The notes below the pieces were generated by a model. The model worked only from the letters and a program-made list of their open reading frames with translations. It had not been told where the DNA came from and made no database searches. This document shows, piece by piece, positions 5,326-11,091 of a stretch of DNA of 11,091 bases (positions are counted from its first letter, which is position 1; each line of letters begins with the position of its first letter). A program made the translations under genes and the position numbers. Source of the stretch: Brachyspira sp. CAG:484 (GTDB lineage: Bacteria; Cyanobacteriota; Vampirovibrionia; Gastranaerophilales; Gastranaerophilaceae); the NCBI GenBank assembly GCA_000431315.1, contig HF989709.1, forward strand, positions 1-11,091, read 5' to 3'.

Positions 5326-6780
5326 TTAACACCATATCCTTTCAAATAATGGACGAAGATTATCCCAAAAAACCTTTAATGAATTTTCATCTGGACTAAA
5401 TTTTGAATTATGAACATATTGATTCAAAGCTTCTATTTTTACGGGTGATTTTTCATTGTCAATTGTCGTTTTAATTGAATTAAATTCCTTATCTGTTAAA
5501 TCTCCTCTTTGATACAAATTTTCCGCAACACAAATAGTTCGTGCTCGCAATTTAAAGTTATTACTATCTTCTCTCTTCTTTTTATAATCAGCTATATTTG
5601 CATCTCCATAAGCATCCACGGTAAACTCTAAGAATATTCTTGTCATTATAGAAAATGATTCTTTTTGATTATTAACCGACAAATCTTTCATTTCAAGATA
5701 TATATCATTAATTCTTGATTTTGGAATTTTTAACTTAAAATTTGCAGGGAATAAAGTTACTCTATCTAATAAAGATTTATTTTCTTTGATTAAATAAGCA
5801 GAATGTTTTTTATTTGCTATTTTATTGTCTGTATCATTAGAAATATTTATTTTATCTTCGTTAAACAACTCTTTATGTTCAATATGTAAAATTTTTTCTT
5901 CTGTTTTAATTGTACTAATATTATTGTTAGTAGAATCAAAAAGATGTCTTTGTGGAGAAACATAACCATTCTTGGAAAAAACTTCATCAAAATATTCTTG
6001 TATTGTACTTTTATTAATATTGTGAGCAGTTATTTTATTTGATGGTTGTAACCATTCAATAAAAGAATTTATTGAATTCGTAAAAACGGTTTTATCTAAT
6101 ATATTCAGAGACAAATCTTTGTTGAATACAAATCCCATCTGTTTTAATAAATTTTCTTTGCTAAAAAAACGTTCAACTATTGCAGAACGTTTCCATTCAA
6201 TTAACATTTCTTTAAAATTATTAGAATGTTCCTCATCAATTTGACTTACAGCCTCCCACAATTTAAATAATCTATACACATTCTTGTAATCTTTAATATT
6301 ATTTAAATCAGATAACCGGCCACCTTTATTTAAGTACTCTTGTATTGCTGCACCTTGAGCTAATCTAGACCAACCCTTTACTTCTATTTGAGTATGGCGA
6401 TTAAAGATTTTTTCATTTAATGCTTTTATATTGTTATATACAAGACAATTTACCGAAGATACAAGAAAAGGTTCATATTTTAAACCAGAAAGATACTTTG
6501 ATGGTTCAGCTAATGCTTTTAATGCTGCAATTCGACGATTCCCTTCTTTTACGATATACCTATCATTATTTTCTAAAACATAACAAAATGAATCTTCAAA
6601 AAAATCTTTATTTTCATAAATTGATTTAACGATTTCCAATGCATTTTCATTTTTTAATAAATAATTAATTATGTCATCTTGAGAATAAGAATCTCTATAA
6701 AGCAATAAAAAACGTGGATTTTGGGTGTCCAAATCTATAAGTGAAATATCTATTTTTTGTACTTTATAATATTTATCCAT
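5326..6780 (-). CDS. ParB/Srx-fold N-terminal domain protein with novel C-terminal region
   Basis: A 484-residue protein. The N-terminus has a ParB/sulfiredoxin-like domain: IDISLIDLDTQNPRF (10-24) followed by box II, RYIVKEGNRRIAALKAL (74-90), where GNRR corresponds to the ParB GxxR nucleotide-binding motif. ParB-fold domains act as CTPases, or in other families as nucleases or NTP-dependent defence factors. A helical middle part and a low-complexity Asn/Lys/Ile linker (about 285-330) follow. The C-terminal region (about 345-484) contains FSIMTRIFLEFTVDAYG, a conserved-looking YVHN (near 457) and WDNLRPLFERIW; I do not recognise this domain. AAAGGAA before ATG 6780 supports the start. It lies 53 bases downstream of the OLD-like ATPase gene and 1 base upstream of the methyltransferase, so it is the middle gene of an operon. 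It may act as the sensor or DNA-loading partner of the ATPase, but this is inference. Confidence 0.75.
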   Translation of the reverse strand: MDKYYKVQKIDISLIDLDTQNPRFLLLYRDSYSQDDIINYLLKNENALEIVKSIYENKDFFEDSFCYVLENNDRYIVKEGNRRIAALKALAEPSKYLSGLKYEPFLVSSVNCLVYNNIKALNEKIFNRHTQIEVKGWSRLAQGAAIQEYLNKGGRLSDLNNIKDYKNVYRLFKLWEAVSQIDEEHSNNFKEMLIEWKRSAIVERFFSKENLLKQMGFVFNKDLSLNILDKTVFTNSINSFIEWLQPSNKITAHNINKSTIQEYFDEVFSKNGYVSPQRHLFDSTNNNISTIKTEEKILHIEHKELFNEDKINISNDTDNKIANKKHSAYLIKENKSLLDRVTLFPANFKLKIPKSRINDIYLEMKDLSVNNQKESFSIMTRIFLEFTVDAYGDANIADYKKKREDSNNFKLRARTICVAENLYQRGDLTDKEFNSIKTTIDNEKSPVKIEALNQYVHNSKFSPDENSLKVFWDNLRPLFERIWC

Positions 6781-6833
6781 TATATTCCTTTATCTTTATT
6801 AATTGCATAAAATCAGTAAGAAATAAACGAATT

Positions 6834-8396
6834 TTAAGATTTTTGTTGTTCTATTTTTAAATTGAATCTTGTAATAAATTTATCAACCTCAGAACCATTT
6901 TTTGATATCCAATATTTAAATAGGGTATTCCAAGATTGATGGCTTACATCTTTTTTTAAATAAGAGAAAAATTCTTTTAATTTTTCTCTCCTTACTCCAT
7001 CCTGATTTTTATTCACACCTTTTAAAGGGATTTCGACAAAACCTTTTAAATATACTTGTTGAGAGGGTTTTGGCTTTTTGAAAAAAACATCATCTTTGTC
7101 CATTTGTGACAACATAGAATGAATTAATCCTTCTGGAGAATCATTTCCAGGCAGACATATAATATTATTTTTTTGTGTCTTTTGGTCCCCATCTAAAACA
7201 AAAAGAAAATTATTGTACCTTGATATTTGAGAAGTAGCTAAATTCATTAAATTACCACAACCTAATTTGGTAGATATAATAACTATCTTATCTTTGATAT
7301 TTTTTGGTAATATTGCTTTTAAAAAGGCAACTGCCTCATCGTCTTCACACAATACTTGCTGCTTATATGTTTCTTTTTTGAGAAGCTTTGCAGTCATATC
7401 TTCTTGGATATCTTCAAAATTCGTTTTTTCCCAAAATTCCAAACTTCCTCTTGTCTTTGTTAGATAAATAATTTCTGTATCATTTTTGTATTTTTTCTGC
7501 ATGCCAATTTGAAGCACTTCTAGGGAATGTGTTGTAATAATTATTTGTAAAGAATAATCTCGTGCAAATTTATATAACATATTTATTAAATTTTCTTTTA
7601 CAAGAGGATGTAATGTCGATTCAATTTCATCTATCAACAATAATCCGCCTTTATACTCCATTCCAACCTCTTCTTTTAATTTTTTAAATGATAATATGGC
7701 TGTAATTATTTGGCTTATGTTATCTTGTCCAGAAGAAAAACCATTCGAATCATAGTTTTCATTTTTTCCACCTAACAATGATTTATTTGATGTATTAACA
7801 TTCTCCAATGTGTAATTTATATTGGGATCAACAAAAAGCTCTCTGTGTATAGCATTGTATAGATTAATATATTCCGCAGTAATATCATTACATTCCTCTA
7901 TATGTACATCTTTTTCATTGTGTTCTCCTAAAGGGTATAGACGTTTTAACCCAAGGTATATAACTGGGAATTTATAATTCCCTTTTCCAGCTTCGCGTTC
8001 TTGAGGAAATGCTACAAATCTTTTTTCTATTTTGGCCGTTTTATCTCTATGTTCTCCAGCAACAGGCATTTCAATAACATTATGCTCTGATTCAACTAAC
8101 AAAAGCTTATATTTAATAGATACAATATCGTCATATTCTGTTAAATTATGAATATCACTAAATTTTGTCTCAAAGGGTTTATTTGTAATAGTACGGTAAA
8201 TTATTTGTGAGGTTTCTTTACCTAATTTTTCATTATAAACACGCTCTCTATATGAAAATGGCTGAGCAATAAGACCCAATAATGATGTTTTAGAAGTACC
8301 GTTACTACCAGCAATAAATGTTAGTTTTGAACCTAAATTCAATTTCAGATTTTCAATATCCCTAAATTTTTCAATAAAAACATAGTCTATTTTCAT
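6834..8396 (-). CDS. OLD-like AAA (ABC-type) ATPase with C-terminal TOPRIM domain
   Basis: A 520-residue protein. The ATPase has Walker A GSNGTSKT (30-37), an ABC-like signature SSGQDNISQI (221-230), Walker B GLLLIDEIEST (251-261, with D256 and E257) and a switch histidine TTHS (288-291). A TOPRIM-like domain follows: VLCEDDEAVAFL (348-359) gives the acidic first motif and FVLDGDQ (399-405) the DxD motif. This is the layout of OLD-family endonucleases (single-protein class 1 style), which share the ATPase-TOPRIM fold with GajA of Gabija. No UvrD-like helicase partner is present, so it is not Gabija; instead the neighbour is a ParB-like protein and then a methyltransferase. The TOPRIM metal residues are present, suggesting an active nuclease. 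A GGGG stretch 8 bases before the ATG may serve as ribosome binding site. It is the first gene of the minus-strand operon. Confidence 0.85.
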   Translation of the reverse strand: MKIDYVFIEKFRDIENLKLNLGSKLTFIAGSNGTSKTSLLGLIAQPFSYRERVYNEKLGKETSQIIYRTITNKPFETKFSDIHNLTEYDDIVSIKYKLLLVESEHNVIEMPVAGEHRDKTAKIEKRFVAFPQEREAGKGNYKFPVIYLGLKRLYPLGEHNEKDVHIEECNDITAEYINLYNAIHRELFVDPNINYTLENVNTSNKSLLGGKNENYDSNGFSSGQDNISQIITAILSFKKLKEEVGMEYKGGLLLIDEIESTLHPLVKENLINMLYKFARDYSLQIIITTHSLEVLQIGMQKKYKNDTEIIYLTKTRGSLEFWEKTNFEDIQEDMTAKLLKKETYKQQVLCEDDEAVAFLKAILPKNIKDKIVIISTKLGCGNLMNLATSQISRYNNFLFVLDGDQKTQKNNIICLPGNDSPEGLIHSMLSQMDKDDVFFKKPKPSQQVYLKGFVEIPLKGVNKNQDGVRREKLKEFFSYLKKDVSHQSWNTLFKYWISKNGSEVDKFITRFNLKIEQQKS

Positions 8397-8416
8397 TTCA
8401 TACCCCGTATAAAATG

Positions 8417-8445
8417 ATTATAGTACAAAAACAGTAATTATGAAA
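8417..8445 (-). promoter_or_regulatory. Promoter of the OLD-ParB-methyltransferase operon
   Basis: On the minus strand, TTTCAT (8445-8440), a 17-base spacer and a perfect TATAAT (8422-8417) are found. The predicted +1 is near 8410, giving a 5' UTR of about 13 nt that contains GGGG. The -35 is weak. The 140-base gap is shared with the divergent promoter of the beta-class methyltransferase. Confidence 0.5.
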
Positions 8446-8502
8446 TTTTCTATATTATTTTTAATAACATATATCCTTATGTAAACTTTCTTTTTGTTTA
8501 AA

Positions 8503-8530
8503 TTAATTACTTTTATCTTTATAATATAAT
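8503..8530 (+). promoter_or_regulatory. Promoter abutting the beta-class methyltransferase start
   Basis: Two overlapping perfect -10 boxes occur in tandem (TATAAT at 8520-8525 and at 8525-8530). The second ends 6 bases before ATG 8537, placing +1 on the A of the start codon. The -35 is weak (TTAATT at 8503-8508 with a 16-base spacer; TTGTTT at 8494-8499 for the first -10 has a 20-base spacer). No Shine-Dalgarno sequence precedes the ATG. Confidence 0.5.
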
Positions 8531-8536
8531 TAACCT

Positions 8537-9340
8537 ATGCAAAAGGTCTATGAGAAAGATGATATAACCTTATTTCAGGGTAATTGTATTGAAATTTTAA
8601 ACAAAGCAACTCCTGAATCAGTTGATATGATTTTTGCAGATCCGCCTTATATGTTATCTAATGGCGGAATTACCTGCCATGCCGGAAAAGTTGTTTCGGT
8701 GAATAAAGGCAAATGGGATGAGAGTAAGGGTATTGAAGAAGATTTCAAATTTCATCAGGCTTGGATTAACGCTTGTAAGAAAGTTTTAAAACCTAACGGC
8801 ACTATATGGATTTCAGGCACTTACCATTCAATTTATGCTTGTGGATTTGCTTTACAGACAGCCGGATTTAAAATCTTAAACGATATTTGTTGGTTTAAAC
8901 CTAATGCCTCGCCCAATATGTCTTGCAGATATTTTACAGCAAGTCATGAAACACTTTTGTGGGCAAAGAAAGATAATAATTCAAAACATACTTTTAACTA
9001 TGAAGCAATGAAAAATGGCAGTTGGGGGGAAGATTTTATCAAAAAGCCCGATAAACAGATGCGTTCTGTTTGGGCAATAGGAACCCCAAAACCCTCTGAA
9101 AAATTTTTTGGTAAACACCCGACGCAAAAACCTTTAGAATTGTTAAGACGGATAATCCTTGCCTCAACTAATAAAGGAGATTTAATCCTTGACCCATTCA
9201 CAGGAAGCTCCACAACTGGTATAATGGCATTAGAGTTAGGAAGAAAGTTTATCGGTATAGACTTGGAACAAGAGTATTTAGACCTTTCAATCAAAAGGTT
9301 TGAACAGCAATTTTCAAATAAGGAACTAAAATGGCGGTAG
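8537..9340 (+). CDS. Beta-class DNA methyltransferase, DpnA/MboC-like
   Basis: A 267-residue amino-methyltransferase in beta order. The catalytic motif IV ADPPYM (34-39) is near the N-terminus, and the S-adenosylmethionine motif I LDPFTGSSTTG (218-228) near the C-terminus. HPTQKPLELLRRI (194-206, motif X) precedes motif I. DPPY indicates adenine-N6 methylation. This family pairs with a Dam-like enzyme in GATC systems such as DpnII, MboI and LlaDCHI, where the second methylase can also act on single-stranded DNA and protects incoming DNA. The pairing here with a DpnM-like gene, which it overlaps by 10 bases, supports that role. A target other than GATC cannot be excluded from this sequence alone. 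Its base composition is less AT-rich than the divergent minus-strand module. Confidence 0.88.
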   Translation: MQKVYEKDDITLFQGNCIEILNKATPESVDMIFADPPYMLSNGGITCHAGKVVSVNKGKWDESKGIEEDFKFHQAWINACKKVLKPNGTIWISGTYHSIYACGFALQTAGFKILNDICWFKPNASPNMSCRYFTASHETLLWAKKDNNSKHTFNYEAMKNGSWGEDFIKKPDKQMRSVWAIGTPKPSEKFFGKHPTQKPLELLRRIILASTNKGDLILDPFTGSSTTGIMALELGRKFIGIDLEQEYLDLSIKRFEQQFSNKELKWR

Positions 9341-10170
9341 TACTTGAGAAGTTAAAAGAGGAAACATATCCCATAGTCAAATGGGTTGGCGGTAAGCGTC
9401 AGCTTATGTTTGAACTTCTCAAAAACATGCCTGAAAACTACAACAGATATTTTGAGCCGTTTATCGGAGGCGGTGCCTTATTTTTTGAATTGCAGCCTCA
9501 AAACGGTTATATCTCTGATATGAATGAGGAGTTAATAAATTTATACTCTGTGGTTCGGGATGATGTTTATGAACTTATTGAAGATTTAGGCAAACACGAA
9601 GTGTCAAAAGAATATTTTTTAGAAATTCGTAATATTGATAGAACTGAAAAATATGCAGAATTGTCAAGTATTGAGAGAGCAAGCAGGTTTATTTATTTAA
9701 ACAGAACCTGTTTCAACGGAATGTATCGGGTAAATTCACAAGGGCAGTTTAATGTGCCGTTCGGGAACTACAAGAATCCTAGAATTGTTGATGCCGAAAA
9801 CTTGATTAATTGTTCTAAATTATTGAAAAATACAGAAATTTATTGTGCAGATTTTTCAGAAATTTTAAACAAAGTGCAAAAAGGCGACTTTGTCTACTTT
9901 GATCCGCCTTATGTACCGCTGAATGAAACATCAAGTTTTACTTCGTACACCAAAGACGGTTTTGACCTTGATATGCAGTTTAAATTGCGAGATGTTTGTG
10001 ATGAACTGGATTCAAAGGGCGTAATGTTTATGCTTTCTAACTCAGATACAAAACTTGTAAATGAATTGTACTCAAATTATGAAATTAAAAAAGTTTTTGC
10101 CTCTCGTGCGATAAATGCTAATCCAAATGGCAGAGGAAAAATAACAGAAGTATTGGTTAAAAACTATTAA
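9331..10170 (+). CDS. Dam/DpnM-like D12-class adenine methyltransferase (likely GATC)
   Basis: A 279-residue MT-D12 enzyme in alpha order. Motif X is VKWVGGKRQL (16-25), motif I FEPFIGGGALFFEL (41-54) and motif IV FDPPYVPLNETSSFTSYT (190-207). The extended block after DPPY and the block LNRTCFNGMYRVNSQGQFNVPFG (123-145) match the Dam/DpnM group that makes GmeATC, so GATC specificity is likely by family but not proven. The ATG at 9331 lies inside the upstream gene's last codons, with AAGGAAC just before it, which fixes the start. The stop TAA shares the palindrome TTAA (10167-10170) with the stop of the convergent nuclease gene, so the two genes overlap by four bases with no terminator between them. 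Together with the upstream methyltransferase it forms the protective half of the restriction-modification set. Confidence 0.9.
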   Translation: MAVVLEKLKEETYPIVKWVGGKRQLMFELLKNMPENYNRYFEPFIGGGALFFELQPQNGYISDMNEELINLYSVVRDDVYELIEDLGKHEVSKEYFLEIRNIDRTEKYAELSSIERASRFIYLNRTCFNGMYRVNSQGQFNVPFGNYKNPRIVDAENLINCSKLLKNTEIYCADFSEILNKVQKGDFVYFDPPYVPLNETSSFTSYTKDGFDLDMQFKLRDVCDELDSKGVMFMLSNSDTKLVNELYSNYEIKKVFASRAINANPNGRGKITEVLVKNY

Positions 10171-10784
10171 GCATTATCTTTTAAAATTTTCTTTAAAAAA
10201 CAGGTTCTTGCGTAAAAGGCTCTGGTTTTAGGAGCACCGTTACCTTGACCTTTAGTACGAGGTTGAATCCATTTTCCCATTTTACCTGATAATGCATTAA
10301 ATCCTTTATTTCTTATGCACTCTCGTGTTTCTTCATAGTCAGCTGCAATTTCTGCATATAATTCTTTATCATTGTCAATATCAAATTTGAAAGCTGAAAG
10401 TAATTCAGAACGAGGTTCAGATGTTGCATACCACATTCTTGTTATAATCAACAAACAATTCAATTTTAATTTTAGATGGCTATGCTCAAAATCGTTATTG
10501 ATAACGTCTTCAGGGTTTATCATTGTTATTGCCATAGTTTCTTTAGGAACAATTATGCCTGATTTTAATTTTTTCATTGATATAGTTTTTAATTCCCAGT
10601 CTCCAAAATCAGGTAATTGTAAACAATTACGGGGCAATCCTAAGTGACACTCTACGACATGCCCAACCCAACCTTTATTTTTCTTTCCATCTTTAAATAA
10701 GGTTACACCACATTCAGCAGCGATTTTAACTAAATCTTTTCCAATTATTTCCTGCAACTTTTTAGTTGCTTCATCTCTATTCAT
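10167..10784 (-). CDS. MutH/Sau3AI-family restriction endonuclease (likely GATC)
   Basis: A 205-residue protein colinear with E. coli MutH (229 residues). KGWVGHVVECHLGL (37-50) matches KGWxGxLLExxLG, with Glu45. LPDFGDWELKTISM (57-70) matches the MutH DFxxxGxELKTIP block; Asp59, Glu64 and Lys66 form the D...ExK metal site, with the Asp-Glu spacing two residues shorter than in MutH. KTRAFYARTCFLKKIL (186-201) matches the C-terminal RGFYLxxxFxxxIL block. MutH nicks and Sau3AI cuts at unmethylated GATC. Next to two GATC-type methyltransferases, and outside the gammaproteobacteria, a restriction role is far more likely than mismatch repair. Unlike two-domain Sau3AI (about 490 residues), this has one domain and would have to dimerise or nick. 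No Shine-Dalgarno sequence precedes ATG 10784; a promoter directly abuts it. Confidence 0.88.
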   Translation of the reverse strand: MNRDEATKKLQEIIGKDLVKIAAECGVTLFKDGKKNKGWVGHVVECHLGLPRNCLQLPDFGDWELKTISMKKLKSGIIVPKETMAITMINPEDVINNDFEHSHLKLKLNCLLIITRMWYATSEPRSELLSAFKFDIDNDKELYAEIAADYEETRECIRNKGFNALSGKMGKWIQPRTKGQGNGAPKTRAFYARTCFLKKILKDNA

Positions 10785-11091
10785 AAATTTATTTTATTTC
10801 AGACAAAAATAATAAACAATCCTATCTGCATAAAAAATCATAAAGCGTTTAAAGATAAATGAACCCCCGTTCAAAAAGTGTTCAAAATGCTCTATATTGA
10901 ATTTTATACTCATAAGAGATAGGGAATTATACTTTACCAAAGAATTTTGCTTAAAATACCTGTTATTCGCTTTTTATATAACTATTTATTACAGTAATAC
11001 CTTCTTTGTGTCAAAATGATACTTTTTGTGTATTTTTGCTTGATATTTAACTCATTGAGAGTGATATATGTCATTGTTAATAAGAGGTAAC
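10785..11091. other. Right-edge intergenic region, possible start of another gene
   Basis: About 300 AT-rich bases without a supported gene. Visible items are the nuclease promoter (10791-10819), a short direct repeat GTTCAAAA (starting at 10869 and 10880), and near the edge TTGATA (11040-11045) upstream of an ATG at 11068 whose frame (MSLLIRGN) stays open to the end. AAGAGG at 11082-11087 could instead be the ribosome binding site of a gene starting just beyond the window. Neither can be confirmed from what is shown. Confidence 0.3.
10791..10819 (-). promoter_or_regulatory. Promoter abutting the MutH-like nuclease start
   Basis: On the minus strand, TTGTTT (10819-10814), a 17-base spacer and TAAAAT (10796-10791) are found. 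The -10 ends 6 bases before ATG 10784, so +1 falls on the start codon. With no Shine-Dalgarno sequence this suggests a leaderless mRNA, which usually means weak or conditional expression of the nuclease. Confidence 0.5.

Noticed and set aside
6834..8396. Gabija (GajA) or PARIS assignment for the OLD-like ATPase
   Set aside because: No UvrD-like helicase (GajB) is adjacent, and unlike PARIS the ATPase and TOPRIM are in one protein; the partners are ParB-like and a methyltransferase.
8998..9294. 98-codon minus-strand ORF opposite the beta-class methyltransferase
   Set aside because: It is antisense to the conserved SAM-binding region of a real gene and lacks a start signal.
10167..10784. True MutH mismatch-repair protein
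   Set aside because: It has no mutS/mutL context and lies convergent to two GATC-type methyltransferases; MutH repair is essentially confined to gammaproteobacteria.
1..11091. CRISPR array, tRNA or rRNA genes, insertion sequence transposase
   Set aside because: No regularly spaced repeats, no tRNA-like cloverleaf, no rRNA segments and no transposase motifs were seen on either strand.

Overview
The window looks like a low-GC chromosome with accessory gene content. The best guess at host is a gut cyanobacterial-sister lineage (Gastranaerophilales / 'Melainabacteria'). The basis is a prepilin-like protein with a GFTLAEVLITLG N-terminus, a small lysine-rich protein with an N-terminal IQFTGF motif, several start codons without a Shine-Dalgarno sequence, and high AT content. 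This assignment is an inference from sequence style and was not tested by a search.

Left third (1-3404), housekeeping or host-specific genes: the 3' part of a type IV prepilin-like gene (+), a bidirectional terminator, a DJ-1/PfpI Hsp31-like protein (-), a small secreted protein with YD/MORN-like repeats (-), a metallo-beta-lactamase-fold hydrolase (-) and a small basic protein (-).

Middle (3405-4472): a chloramphenicol acetyltransferase-like gene preceded by a consensus promoter, an 18-codon leader ORF, and a 14-bp hairpin that completely buries the gene's ribosome binding site. This is a textbook layout for drug-inducible translation attenuation. The gene lost its C-terminus exactly where one copy of an imperfect ~48-bp direct repeat begins. 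The other copy lies just upstream of the promoter, so the unit is ~748 bp long.

Right (4473-10784), a defence island with two divergent modules. The minus-strand module is very AT-rich and runs OLD-like ATPase/TOPRIM -> ParB/Srx-like protein -> D12-class adenine methyltransferase. The first two genes are 53 bp apart and the last two are separated by a single base. I do not recognise this trio as a named system, and it is the best candidate for an undescribed one. The plus-strand module is a DpnII/MboI-style GATC restriction-modification set: a beta-class methyltransferase overlapping a Dam/DpnM-like methyltransferase. It converges on a minus-strand restriction enzyme that is a single-domain MutH homologue rather than a DpnII-family nuclease.

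A recurring regulatory feature is a sigma-70-type -10 box ending exactly 6 nt, or at most one or two more, before the start codon with no Shine-Dalgarno sequence. It occurs at the cat leader peptide, the secreted repeat protein, the beta-class methyltransferase and the MutH-like nuclease. These four are probably transcribed as leaderless or near-leaderless mRNAs.
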